Notes: generated from the sequence alone by a model not told the origin. A stretch of 64,000 nucleotides of DNA from Hymenobacter oligotrophus (GCF_003574965.1 NZ_CP032317.1:496001-560000); one strand, 5' to 3'. Positions 52,271 to 60,998 are shown, counted from the stretch's first letter. A program made the numbers and translations.

Positions 52271-52587
52271 CCAAGCTGTCATTGCGAGCAAAGCGAAGCA
52301 ATCGGTCCTGAGCAGAGGACAACCTTTCACCCAGCTAAACCGAAATGCACCTAGGGCTGTAGCGCGGACTTGGTTACGCCGCCTTCCTGCGGTTCAGCCC
52401 GCGTTTGCCAGAACAGCCGGTGATGCGCGGTTTCGCCCCAACGATTTCGTTCACGCCAACGCGGATTGAAGTCCGCGCTACACCGGATGCCATAGGTCCG
52501 AAAACAAAAATTACTATCCCGGGACGCGGACTACAACCGCAGGTCGGCGTAGCCAAAGTCCGCGCTATGGCCGCGTTCCTCCTTGCC
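52271..52587. repeat. Cluster of short dispersed repeats between genes
   Basis: No gene is present in this ~330-base gap. TGTCATTGCGAGC..GAAGCGAAGCAATCG at about 52278-52303 resembles one arm of the 8.95-kb element. A second family, TAGCGCGGACT, appears at 52359-52371 and inverted (AGTCCGCGCTA) at 52470 and 52557, with GACGCGGACTAC near 52523. The cluster looks like remnants or a docking place of small elements. Confidence 0.55.
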
Positions 52588-54033
52588 TTAGTCGCGGTAA
52601 TTGAGGGCGGGCTTGCGGTTGCCGAGCAGCGGCTTGTACTGGTAGCTGCCGATGTCCTGATTGAACTCCTCCTTGGCTTGGCTGAGCAGGTCAGGGTTGG
52701 TGAGCAAATCAAGAGCGGTAAGCGTCATGGTTTTGGCCGCTACAAGCATGCCTTTGGTGCCGATTTCGGTGCCGCCGCAAGCCACGGCCTGCCAGCTGTG
52801 CGCAGCGGTGCCGGGCACCCACGTGGCCGCCTCCAGGCCCACGGTAGGCACCGTGTAGCTAACATCGCCCACGTCGGTGCTGCCGCCGCCCTCGTGCATG
52901 GTGTAGGGGCTGATGCTGGCCGCGGCTTCGAGCGGCGGCGCCGCGAACCCAAACGAAGCCTGAATTTTGCGGCCGAACTCCTGCTCTTGCGGCGAGTACT
53001 GCACGCCGCCCACGCGCGTAAGGTTTTGCTGCAGCGCCTTGGCCAGCGTTTCGTTCAGAAGCAAATCGTGGGTGCCGCCGATAACTTCGTACTCCATGGA
53101 GGTGCCGGTGCCTAGGGCGGCGCCTTCGGCCGCTTTCACCACGCGGGCAAAAATGGCCGCCACGTCGTCTTTCTTGGGGTGGCGCACATAGTAATACACC
53201 TCGGCGTAATCGGGCACCACGTTGGGAGCCTTGCCGCCGCTGGTAATTACGTAGTGAATGCGGGTTTCCTGCGGCACGTGTTCGCGCATCAGGTTTACCA
53301 TGTGGTTCATGGCCTCCACGGCATCGAGGCCGCTGCGCCCGCGCTCGGGCGCCATGGCCGCGTGCGCCGATACGCCCCGGAAGCGAAACTTAGCCGACGA
53401 GTTGGCCAAGTAGTTGTTGAGCATGGTGCGGTTTTCGTTGGCGGGGTGCCAGTGCACCACGGCATCTACGCCTTTGAACAGCCCGTCGCGTACCATGTAC
53501 ACTTTGCCGCTGCCGCCCTCCTCGGCGGGCGTGCCGTACACTTTAATGGTGCCTTTCAGCTTGTGTTGTTGCAGCAGCTTTTTCAGCTCGATGCCCGCCG
53601 CCACGCTGGCCGCCCCAAACAAATGGTGCCCGCAGCCGTGGCCGGCATCTTGGCCCGCCACCGCCTGCTTGGCCGGCACAGCCTGCTGCGACAAACCCGG
53701 CAGGGCGTCAAACTCAGCCAATATGCCAATTACCGGTTCGCCGCTGCCGTAGGTAGCCACAAATGCCGTAGGTATTTCGGCCACGCCAGCTTGCACGTTG
53801 AAGCCATTGGCGCGCAGCGTTTTCTGTAGCAACGCCGAGCTGCGGGTTTCTTTGTAGCCCACCTCGGCGTAGTCCCAAATTTGCAGGGCCACTTTGCGGT
53901 AGTCGGCGTAGCTGCCTTCCAAGTCTTTCAGGGCCTGCTGTTTGAGGGCTTCAACGGGGGCAGTGTCGGCGGGGCCCGAAGCCGCGGTCAGCAACAACGT
54001 GCCAAGCAGCAACGCAGCGGTAGCAGTTCGCAT
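52588..54033 (-). CDS. Secreted M20-family amidohydrolase (AbgB-like)
   Basis: From ATG 54033 the product is 481 residues with a signal peptide (MRTATAALLLGTLLLTAASG). Metal-binding and catalytic motifs: ILAEFDALPG, GHGCGHHLFGA, TPAEEGGSGK and WHPANEN; dimerisation domain at about residues 220-330; TMHEGGGSTDVGDVSY near the end. This is the aminobenzoyl-glutamate/amide hydrolase branch; acting outside the cytoplasm is inferred from the signal peptide. The actual substrate cannot be told. Confidence 0.9.
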   Translation of the reverse strand: MRTATAALLLGTLLLTAASGPADTAPVEALKQQALKDLEGSYADYRKVALQIWDYAEVGYKETRSSALLQKTLRANGFNVQAGVAEIPTAFVATYGSGEPVIGILAEFDALPGLSQQAVPAKQAVAGQDAGHGCGHHLFGAASVAAGIELKKLLQQHKLKGTIKVYGTPAEEGGSGKVYMVRDGLFKGVDAVVHWHPANENRTMLNNYLANSSAKFRFRGVSAHAAMAPERGRSGLDAVEAMNHMVNLMREHVPQETRIHYVITSGGKAPNVVPDYAEVYYYVRHPKKDDVAAIFARVVKAAEGAALGTGTSMEYEVIGGTHDLLLNETLAKALQQNLTRVGGVQYSPQEQEFGRKIQASFGFAAPPLEAAASISPYTMHEGGGSTDVGDVSYTVPTVGLEAATWVPGTAAHSWQAVACGGTEIGTKGMLVAAKTMTLTALDLLTNPDLLSQAKEEFNQDIGSYQYKPLLGNRKPALNYRD

Positions 54034-54682
54034 CGAGTGAGTTTGATTTAAGAACAGGGGAGAAGGCAGCTGCGGCCGGCTGCGGTGCACAAATTAGCGG
54101 AAACCCGGCATTTGGGAGCGGCGCTGGAGCAGGCGTCGTGCCCATTGTCAGCCAAGGGGTGCCAATGGGCACCGGGGCGTTTAGGGACCTAAGGTTTGCC
54201 GTGGGGGCATCAGGTCAGCGGATTCCTGGCGCGAGCATTAGCCCGCAGGGCGCGACCCGTGCTGCGGTATGGATGAGAGTCTTCAGACTCCCGTGCCGCC
54301 GACGATGGCTGTGGTGGAAAACTACCCGGATGATGGAAGTCTGGAGACTCCCACCCACGCGCCGGCCCGAGTCGCGCCCTGCGGGCTAAGACGCGCGCCA
54401 GTGTCTTCAGTGCTCAGGCTAATTACCTGCGCCAGAAATAACGCCAATGGAAAACGTACAACAAGCCCGCCGCAGCGGCCAGCGGCATGGTACCCAACGC
54501 GCGCTGGGGTTGCTAGCCGGCCCGGCAGCGCGGGCACCTAGGGCATGGGCAGCCGCGTACCGAGTGGCCTTTGCCCGGGCGTGGGCAGGCGCCGGGCCGG
54601 CAATTTGGCCACAGCGCGCCAAAGTACGTAGGCAGTAGCGTCGCAATGCAGCTTCGGGTTGCAGTACCACACCGCTCTATCA
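54034..54682. other. Intergenic region with hairpins and a MITE-like element
   Basis: Nearly 650 bases without a supported gene. GTGCCCATTG (54138) and CAATGGGCAC (54163) form a 10-bp hairpin; the element at 54226-54401 follows. The 280 bases before the antiporter start are GC-rich with one CCTAGG (54537) and no clear promoter. Confidence 0.55.
54226..54401. mobile_element. MITE-like element, 176 bp, 34-bp terminal inverted repeats
   Basis: The ends are inverted copies of about 34 bases with roughly four mismatches: CTGGCGCG followed by TTAGCCCGCAGGGCGCGAC. The core 19 bases match exactly (54238-54256 with 54371-54389). Inside are two direct repeats of a near-palindrome, GAGTCTTCAGACTC (54276) and AGTCTGGAGACT (54339), each followed by CC-CAC/CCGTG. 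There is no coding capacity and no clear target-site duplication. It may be a non-autonomous element or a structured RNA. Confidence 0.6.
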
Positions 54683-55972
54683 ATGTCGCTTTACCCCGTA
54701 ATGCTGGCTGTGCTAGGCATAGCTATTTTGGGCGTTTCCTGGCTGCCTTCGTTGCTGGCCAAGTATCCGCTTTCGTACCCCGTTTTGTTTATTGCTTTTG
54801 GCTTGGGCGTGTACGCGCTGCCGCTGGGCTGGCCCGCGGCCGAGCCGCTGCTGCACAAGCCGTTGGTAACGCACCTGTCCGAGATCTGCGTGATTGTGGC
54901 GCTTACGGGCACAGGTCTGAAAATCGACCGGCCGTTTTCTCTCCGCACGTGGCGCACGCCGCTGCTGCTGGTGTCGGTGCTGATGATTTTGAGCATCGGG
55001 AGCCTTACGGCGGTGGCCTGGGGCGTGGCGGGCCTGAGCGTGGCCTCGGCCTTGCTGCTGGCCGCTTCCCTGGCCCCCACCGACCCGGTACTGGCCGGCG
55101 ACGTGCAAGTGGGCGACCCGGGCGAGGGGCGCGAAGACAACGTGCGGTTTGCCCTCACCGGCGAAGCCGGCCTGAACGACGGTTTGGCTTTCCCGTTTGT
55201 GTACCTGGCTTTGGCGCTGTTGCCTGCCGCCGAGCCACTGGCTGGGCGCGTGTTTCAGTGGGCTTGGTACGATGTGCTGTACCGCACGGCGGCGGGAGTG
55301 GGCTTGGGTTGGCTGTCGGGCAAATTGCTGTCGTACCTCATCTTCAACCTGCCCAAAAAAATCAGCATCAGGCCCAGCGGCTACGGGTTTGTGGCCCTGG
55401 CCGTTACGCTTACAAGCTACGGCGCCACCGAGCTGTTGCGCGGCTATGGTTTTCTGGCTGTGTTTGTGGCCGCCATTACGGTGCGCAGCCGCGAGCGTAA
55501 GCACGAGTATCACCGGCACATGCACGCCTTCACCGACCAGATGGAGCGCGTGCTCATTGTGGTGATTTTGGTGCTGTTTGGCGGCAGCCTGGCCAGCGGC
55601 TTGCTGAAACCCCTAACCTGGGCGGGCGCCGCCGTGGGGCTGCTGCTGGTGCTGGTAATCCGGCCATTGGCGGGCTACCTCACGCTGCTCGGCGATAAGC
55701 GCGTCAACAACGCCGAGCGGTGGGTTATTGCGTTTTTTGGCATCCGCGGCATTGGCTCGGTGTTTTACCTCAGCTTCGCGCTGGAAAAAGGCGCCTTCGA
55801 CCACGCCGAGGAGCTGTGGGCCATCTTGGGTTTCAGCATGTTGCTCTCGATTACCTTGCACGGAGTACTGGCCACGCCCGTGATGAACTGGCTCGACCGC
55901 CGCCACGGCCGCCCCACCGCCGAAGAGCACGAGCAGGAGCTGGAGGAAGCCGAAGCCAAAGCCGCGGATTAA
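54683..55972 (+). CDS. CPA1-type cation/proton antiporter
   Basis: From ATG 54683 the product is 429 residues with 12-13 membrane helices. The family signature APTDPVLAGDVQVGDPGEG and the following GEAGLNDGLAFPF (Asp of the transport site) are clear; AFFGIRGIGSVFYLSFAL lies near residue 355. The C-terminus is a short acidic tail (EEHEQELEEAEAKAAD) without a TrkA-C domain. It exchanges Na+ or K+ for protons at the inner membrane. It converges on the pirin gene. Confidence 0.92.
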   Translation: MSLYPVMLAVLGIAILGVSWLPSLLAKYPLSYPVLFIAFGLGVYALPLGWPAAEPLLHKPLVTHLSEICVIVALTGTGLKIDRPFSLRTWRTPLLLVSVLMILSIGSLTAVAWGVAGLSVASALLLAASLAPTDPVLAGDVQVGDPGEGREDNVRFALTGEAGLNDGLAFPFVYLALALLPAAEPLAGRVFQWAWYDVLYRTAAGVGLGWLSGKLLSYLIFNLPKKISIRPSGYGFVALAVTLTSYGATELLRGYGFLAVFVAAITVRSRERKHEYHRHMHAFTDQMERVLIVVILVLFGGSLASGLLKPLTWAGAAVGLLLVLVIRPLAGYLTLLGDKRVNNAERWVIAFFGIRGIGSVFYLSFALEKGAFDHAEELWAILGFSMLLSITLHGVLATPVMNWLDRRHGRPTAEEHEQELEEAEAKAAD

Positions 55973-56031
55973 CCGCCGCGCTTACTGTTTTGCTCATTGG
56001 CCTAGGAGCCACGGCGGCCCCTAGGTACCCG

Positions 56032-56961
56032 TCACGACAAGGGCTCGGGAGCGGCAGTGCCGGCAGGCTTGCTGCGCTCGTGCGGCAGCGGAATAAACTC
56101 GGCGTTGTCGGTGGGGGGCAGGGCAATGCGGCCGGCTTCCCAGTCGGCCTTGGCTTGCTCAATCCGCTCGCGGCGCGACGACACGAAGTTCCACCAGATA
56201 AACCGGTCGCCTAGGTGTTCGCCGCCGAGCAGCATCAGGGTGCTGGCTTCGCGGGCGAGCAGGATGGGGTCGTGGCCGGGCGAGAAAACCAGCAGTTGGC
56301 CCGCCGTGTACGTGCGGCCGCCCACCTCCACGCTGCCTTTGGCTACGTAGGCGCCGCGCTCGGGGTAGCCTTGCGGCGGGCCAAACCGGGCGCCAGGCTG
56401 CAGCACCACGTGCAGGTAAAACAGGGGCGAGTGGGTGCGTACCGCGTTGCGCAGGCCGTAGGCGCTGCCGGCAATCAGGCGCATCCACACGCCCGTATCG
56501 GTAAACACGGGCAACTCGCGGGGCTGGTAGTTGGCGAAGGCCGGAGCGGTTTCTTCGTCGGCTTCGGGCAAGGCCACCCAGGTCTGGATCATTTCGAGGT
56601 TGCCGCCGGCCAGCGTGGCCGGGTCTTCGAAGCGCTCGGAGTGGGCAATGCCGCTGCCGGCCGTCATCCAGTTCACCTCGCCCGGCCGGATGATTTGCTC
56701 CACGCCAAGGCTGTCGCGGTGGGTTACCTGCCCGCCAAACAAGTAGCTGACGGTTGACAGCCCGATGTGCGGGTGGGGCAACACATCGAGGTTGGGCCGC
56801 TGCTCGGGCGCCAGCGTTACGGGGCCGGCGTGGTCCATGAAAATAAACGGCCCCACCATGCGGCGCAGGCGAAAAGGCAAAATCCGGCGCACGTTGAAAC
56901 CGGCGCTGATGGCAGCCGGGCGGGCGTCAATCACGATATCGAGCATGGCAGCAAGGGGCAT
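56032..56961 (-). CDS. Pirin-family cupin protein
   Basis: The 309-residue protein starts MPLAAMLDIVIDARP (ATG 56961; ATG 56946 is an alternative). Metal-binding cupin motifs are present: HPHIGLSTVSYLF, HRDSLG and WMTAGSGIAHSERF give the His/His/His/Glu set. The C-terminal pirin_C domain follows (LLVFSPGHDPILLAREASTLMLLGGEHLGDRFIWWNFVSS). Pirins act as quercetin dioxygenases or redox-linked regulators; which applies here is unknown. Confidence 0.93.
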   Translation of the reverse strand: MPLAAMLDIVIDARPAAISAGFNVRRILPFRLRRMVGPFIFMDHAGPVTLAPEQRPNLDVLPHPHIGLSTVSYLFGGQVTHRDSLGVEQIIRPGEVNWMTAGSGIAHSERFEDPATLAGGNLEMIQTWVALPEADEETAPAFANYQPRELPVFTDTGVWMRLIAGSAYGLRNAVRTHSPLFYLHVVLQPGARFGPPQGYPERGAYVAKGSVEVGGRTYTAGQLLVFSPGHDPILLAREASTLMLLGGEHLGDRFIWWNFVSSRRERIEQAKADWEAGRIALPPTDNAEFIPLPHERSKPAGTAAPEPLS

Positions 56962-57054
56962 CGGCGAGGCCCTGGGTTGGGCCGGGCGGGCAGCTTAAGC
57001 TACGCATATGTGCGCTACCGCGTGCATTGGCCGCTGGCGTGGCCGCGGCGGGCC

Positions 57055-57666
57055 CTAGGTGCCGGCGCTTAGTTTGAAGTCGGCAGCCAGCGCGCGGCAC
57101 TCGGCGTGGCGGGGGCAGCTCAGCAAATGGTCGTTAACCAAGCCGGCGGTTTGCATCAGGTTGTAGCAGGTGGCCGGGCCCGTCATCGTAAAGCCGCGCC
57201 GTTTCAGCTCCTTGCTAAGGGCCTCGCTGGCGGTGCTGGAGAGCGGCGTTGGGTTGACAGCACTGCGTTGGTTATCAACAGGGTGGCCGCCTACAAAGCC
57301 GTAGAAAAACCGCAGCAGTCCTAGGTCGCCGCCGAGTGCTTGGCGCAGCTGCAGCCAGGCGCGGGCGTTTTGCACGGTGGCCTCTAGCTTGCGGCGGTTG
57401 CGCAAAATGCGGGGGTTGAGGAGCAGCTCCTCAATGTCGTCGGGCCCGAAGCGGGCGATGCGCTCGGGCTCAAAACCGGCCAGCAATTCGCGGAACGCCT
57501 CGCGCCGGCTGAGCACCACCGGAAAGTCGAACCCGATCTGGAAACAGTGGAGCACGAGGTACTCAAACAAAATGCCGGCGTCGGTAACCGGCTCGCCCCA
57601 CTCGTGGTCGTGGAAGGCGCGCTGCAGCGGGTTTTGGTTGGCCCAGGGGCAAGGAGTGGTGGCCAT
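57055..57666 (-). CDS. tag: DNA-3-methyladenine glycosylase I
   Basis: The 203-residue protein matches Tag: CPWANQNPLQRAFHDHEWG at the start and DHLLSCPRHAEC at the end supply the zinc snap (Cys, His near the N-terminus; His, Cys near the C-terminus). LFEYLVLHCFQIGFDF and FTMTGPATCYNLMQTAGLVNDH are further signatures. It excises 3-methyladenine from DNA. Its stop codon TAG lies inside a CCTAGG (57054-57059). It has no evident operon partner. Confidence 0.93.
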   Translation of the reverse strand: MATTPCPWANQNPLQRAFHDHEWGEPVTDAGILFEYLVLHCFQIGFDFPVVLSRREAFRELLAGFEPERIARFGPDDIEELLLNPRILRNRRKLEATVQNARAWLQLRQALGGDLGLLRFFYGFVGGHPVDNQRSAVNPTPLSSTASEALSKELKRRGFTMTGPATCYNLMQTAGLVNDHLLSCPRHAECRALAADFKLSAGT

Positions 57667-57855
57667 GCGGTGCGGTTGGGGTGCGCGTGTGTAACCCGGG
57701 CGGTGGCCTCGGGGTTGTGCGCGGGCGGGGTTTGTGCCGCCGGTAGGCGCTGCGTTGGGTTGGTGCCAGCAACGAAACCAGCTGATCTGCTGAGTGGTAA
57801 GTTGCAGGCCCGCCCCTGGGAACCTATCTCTCGGCAGAAGGCTTATCTTGCCGAT

Positions 57856-58128
57856 ATGTCTTACGAAGTAGCCAACCTAACCCTGGCCGAAGCCACGCGG
57901 CTGGAGCCCGTTTTGCATTACGCCATTTGCATCGATGCCGACAACCGACCCGGCAACCATGTAGGCGACTGGCCGGAGGAAGGCAAAGTGTACCCCGTGC
58001 GCTTGGTAGCCAGCAAGCTCGAGGGCATGGAGCTGGTACATGTGCTTGGTTTTCAAGCTGAAGCACCTTACTACAACGCCTTTGCGCCGCACCGCTTTGC
58101 CGTGGTGGCCGAGGTTTTCCTGAACTAA
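57856..58128 (+). CDS. Small conserved hypothetical protein
   Basis: The 90-residue product starts at ATG 57856 (MSYEVANLTLAEATRLEPVLHYAICIDADNRPGNH) and ends EVFLN. It reads as a compact alpha/beta protein with a conserved-looking GDWPEEGKVYPVRLV strand; no signal or membrane segment. I do not recognise a family. A longer frame open to 57547 overlaps tag and is unlikely. It is a lone gene between tag and lacI-like, both on the other strand. Confidence 0.6.
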   Translation: MSYEVANLTLAEATRLEPVLHYAICIDADNRPGNHVGDWPEEGKVYPVRLVASKLEGMELVHVLGFQAEAPYYNAFAPHRFAVVAEVFLN

Positions 58129-58157
58129 CTTAAGCTTGGCAGCGGGCCGGCAGCCAC

Positions 58158-59195
58158 CTAGGCCGCCGGTACCCGCTCCGACGACTCGCGGATGAGAAGC
58201 TCGGGCTGCAGCGTAATCTGCCGGCCTGTTAGCTTCTCATCGTTTTCGTTTTGGGCCATTAGCTCGAGCAGCAAGTGCACAGCCGTGCGGCCCATTTCCT
58301 CGCAGCGCTGATCAACGGACGTGAGCTTGGGCTCGGTGAGCGACGAAAACAGTTCGTTGCTGAAGCCCGCCAGCGCCACGTTATTGGGCACGCGCAACCC
58401 GTGCTGTTTAAGCACTTGCATGGCGCCTACCAACGATAAATCGTTGGCCGCAAACACGGCATCGAGCTGCGGGGCCTGTTGCAGCAACTGCTCCATGCCG
58501 TCGTGGCCGTCCTGCATCGAGAGGTTAGAGAAGTGCACCAGCGCTTCGTCGTAGGCAATGCCGTGGGCCTGCAGCGCATCCTGGTAGCCGCGGTAGCGGT
58601 TCTGGCAAATGTTCACGTGCTGGGGGCCGCCCAGGTGCGCAATGCGCGCGCAGCCCTGCTCAATAAGGTGCGACACGGCCTGGTAGGCACCCTGGTAGTC
58701 GTCGAGCACCACGGCGCTGGCCTCGGGCGTTTCCACCACGCGGTCGAAAAACACCAGCGGAATGTTGCGCCGCCGCACCTCGTCGAAGTGGCTGAAGTCG
58801 CGCGTCGTCAGCGACACCGACACCAAAATGCCATCTACCTGCGCATTGAGCAAGGTGGCAATGTTCTTCTTTTCGTGCCCCTCGTTTTCGTTCGACTGGC
58901 AAATCATCACGTTGAAGCCCGCCAGGTTGGCAATGGTTTCGATGCCCTTGAGCACCAACGCGAAGAAGTGCCCGTCGATGTGCGGCACCACCACACCTAG
59001 GGTATTGCTGCGGCCTTTGCGCAAAGCCGCTGCCAGGTGGTTGGGCTGGTAGTTGAGCTGCTTGGCCAGTTCCCACACCCGCTTTTTGGTAGCGTCGCTG
59101 ATGGCGGGGTGGTTGTTGAGCACCCGCGAAATGGTGGAAACCGACAGATTAAGCTGCTTGGCGAGGTCTGATATGGAAGCGCGACGAGTAGCCAC
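58158..59195 (-). CDS. LacI/GalR-family transcriptional regulator, paralogue of 51197
   Basis: The 345-residue product probably starts at GTG 59195 (VATRRASISDLAKQ...), as there is no ATG near and the start matches that of its paralogue. HTH and hinge are intact (LNLSVSTISRVLNNHPAISDATKKRV, NYQPNHLAAALRKGRS); the effector domain opens LGVVVPHIDGHFFALVLKGI. It is strongly similar to the regulator at 51197-52255 along its length. A 14-bp perfect operator-like palindrome lies 199 bases upstream. Its TAG stop sits inside CCTAGG (58157-58162). No metabolic gene is adjacent, so its targets lie elsewhere. Confidence 0.92.
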   Translation of the reverse strand: MATRRASISDLAKQLNLSVSTISRVLNNHPAISDATKKRVWELAKQLNYQPNHLAAALRKGRSNTLGVVVPHIDGHFFALVLKGIETIANLAGFNVMICQSNENEGHEKKNIATLLNAQVDGILVSVSLTTRDFSHFDEVRRRNIPLVFFDRVVETPEASAVVLDDYQGAYQAVSHLIEQGCARIAHLGGPQHVNICQNRYRGYQDALQAHGIAYDEALVHFSNLSMQDGHDGMEQLLQQAPQLDAVFAANDLSLVGAMQVLKQHGLRVPNNVALAGFSNELFSSLTEPKLTSVDQRCEEMGRTAVHLLLELMAQNENDEKLTGRQITLQPELLIRESSERVPAA

Positions 59196-59393
59196 TGGGG
59201 AGTGCTGAGTATGAAATGAGCCCGCAAGTTCGGCGAAATCGGGTACTGAAGCCGCATGGCTTGGCCCGCGCCTTGTCTGCAAGTAACAACAACTATTGCC
59301 GGGGCTTGGGTTTGCGCCGGTGGCCGCTGAAAAAACCACCGCCGGCAACGGCCCGACGCCGCTGGCACAAGGACGAACTCAACGCTTGATTTA

Positions 59394-59433
59394 TGCAAAC
59401 GTTTGCACAGAATATTTAAGTCGCCTACATTTG
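59394..59433 (+). promoter_or_regulatory. LacI-type operator overlapping a strong promoter
   Basis: TGCAAACGTTTGCA (59394-59407) is a perfect palindrome of the LacI/GalR/CcpA type. TTTG at 59402-59405 and TACATTTG at 59426-59433, 20 bp apart, are a very good Bacteroidetes promoter reading toward the HTH gene at 59559. A bound repressor would cover the -33 box. The rest of the 363-base gap (59196-59558) shows no gene. Confidence 0.8.
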
Positions 59434-59558
59434 GCAAGTGAGCAGCCGCTTGCACCAGTGGGGCGGGCCGCAAAACCCTGGTTCGGGCGCTGCTCATGCA
59501 CCAACCCTTGTGTCTTTTCCACCCAAAACACATCGTTAGCTTTTAGTCTTCGTTACCA

Positions 59559-60035
59559 ATGGGCCGTCAGCGTTACACCTTACAGCTTACCCGCAAGCAG
59601 CAGGCATACCTAGCCGATTTCGTTAACTCCGAAACGCTTTCCAAGCAGCAGCGCAACCGCGCCCTTGTGCTGCAGCATTGGCTGGCCAATTTCTCGGCCC
59701 AAGAATCGGCCGAGGTACTGGGCCTCAGCATCGACCGCGTGTACAGCATGCGCCGGGCCTTTACGCAGCAGGGTTTCCGCGGGTATTTGCACGAGGTGCC
59801 CCGCTGCGGCGCCCCCAACAAGCTCACGCCCGAGCTGGAGCTTTTGCTGCGTAAGCTTACGCAGGGCCAAGGCCCCGCCAAAGGCAAACGCTGGACGCTG
59901 GCTTTGCTCGCGCAACGCATTGTGGAGCTGGGCCACACCGACCGCATTTGCACCCTCACGGTTCACAAAGCCCTGAAGCGCATTCGCAGCACGGCGCCCG
60001 CGCCGCAGCGCGCCGCCCTGAGCCAAGCTGCCTAG
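59559..60035 (+). CDS. Orphan helix-turn-helix protein, IS630-transposase N-terminal type
   Basis: The 158-residue product has two HTH units: residues 10-75 (KQQRNRALVLQHWLANFSAQESAEVLGLSIDRVYSMRRAF) and 85-140 (GAPNKLTPELELLLRKL ... YTLALLAQRIVELGHT-like winged part). This is the DNA-binding half of IS630/Tc1-type transposases without the DDE catalytic domain. It ends at a normal stop with a strong terminator, so it appears to be a stand-alone gene, perhaps domesticated. It is the gene reached by the LacI-type operator/promoter. Confidence 0.7.
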   Translation: MGRQRYTLQLTRKQQAYLADFVNSETLSKQQRNRALVLQHWLANFSAQESAEVLGLSIDRVYSMRRAFTQQGFRGYLHEVPRCGAPNKLTPELELLLRKLTQGQGPAKGKRWTLALLAQRIVELGHTDRICTLTVHKALKRIRSTAPAPQRAALSQAA

Positions 60036-60114
60036 CCCTCCCGGCCCGGCCATTGCGCGGCCGTGGCTGTAGCTGCCTGAACGGAGAAGAGCAGCTTGTA
60101 CGGTGCTACTACTT

Positions 60115-60168
60115 AAAACCCCGCGGCCCCGCGGCTTGCCCAGGCAAGCCGCGGGGCCGCGGGGTTTT
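60115..60168 (+). terminator. 26-bp perfect hairpin terminator after the HTH gene
   Basis: AAAACCCCGCGGCCCCGCGG... pairs over 26 bases with its complement ending GGGGTTTT (60115-60140 with 60143-60168); centre CA. It is a bidirectional terminator between the HTH gene and the convergent elaA-like gene. Confidence 0.88.
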
Positions 60169-60184
60169 GCTTGGCAACAGCCAC

Positions 60185-60634
60185 CTAGGGCCGCAGCATA
60201 TGAATGTGCTCGATGCCGTCTTCGAGGTAAATGTCGTCGAGCTGCTCGAAACCAAAGCTGCGGTAAAAGGCGCGCAAGTAATACTGCGCCCCAATTTTGA
60301 TGGGCTGCGGGCCAAACAGGGCTTCGCATTGCGCAATGGCTTGGCCCATGAGGTTGCGTCCCAGCCCGTAACGGCGGTACTTGGGACTTACCACGACCCG
60401 CCCGATGCTAACCTGCTCGTAGGAGCGCCCAGCCTCGAAAAGGCGGGCGTAGGCGGCCAACTCGCCGGCCGGCGTGTAGCCCAGTAAGTGGTACGCCTGC
60501 TGATCCATGCCGTCGATATCCTGAAAAGCACAGGTTTGCTCCACCACAAAAACCTCGCTGCGCAGCTGCAGCAGATCGTAAAGCTCGGTTAAGGTGAGGG
60601 CGGCGAAAGGCTTGGTGCTCCAGGTCAGCGTCAT
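60185..60634 (-). CDS. ElaA-family GNAT acetyltransferase
   Basis: From ATG 60634 the product is 149 residues. ElaA signatures are TELYDLLQLRSEVFVVEQTC and YQDIDGMDQQA-like (here FQDIDGMDQQAYHLLGY); the GNAT acetyl-CoA loop is RVVVSPKYRRYGLGRNLM. The acceptor substrate is unknown. The TAG stop lies inside a CCTAGG (60184-60189). Confidence 0.88.
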   Translation of the reverse strand: MTLTWSTKPFAALTLTELYDLLQLRSEVFVVEQTCAFQDIDGMDQQAYHLLGYTPAGELAAYARLFEAGRSYEQVSIGRVVVSPKYRRYGLGRNLMGQAIAQCEALFGPQPIKIGAQYYLRAFYRSFGFEQLDDIYLEDGIEHIHMLRP

Positions 60635-60998
60635 GGCAAAAGAATGTGTTCCCAAAGGTAGGGGCAAGGCCCAATTCTAGCGGCATGGGTCCGGAGTGGT
60701 CCTAGGTTCTGGCCCAACGCCGAGCGCCCGGCATCCAGCGCAACGGCCTGCCGCCTGGCAATCGGGCGCGCACCGGTAATTACAGCGGGAGGTGTTGTCC
60801 TCCGCGTTGGTGGTTGTAACCTCCTAGGTGGCATTGGTTGAGTGAGTACCTGGGAGCTGACTCAAGGAGGCGTAGGCCACATGCCCAGAGGCGTGCCAGG
60901 GTGCGACCAAGCCTTTGGAATAGCGGCAACGCGGGCATGATTTGGTTGGTAGAGCAATTACCAGGGCGAGGTTGCCAACTGCGGGCGCGCAGCCGTGG
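60635..60998. other. Intergenic stretch without a recognised gene
   Basis: Two CCTAGG copies (60701 and 60823) are the only feature seen; there is no supported frame, RNA or strong hairpin. Confidence 0.5.

Noticed and set aside
59559-60035. A complete IS630 insertion sequence
   Set aside because: No DDE domain, terminal inverted repeats or target duplication flank the HTH gene.
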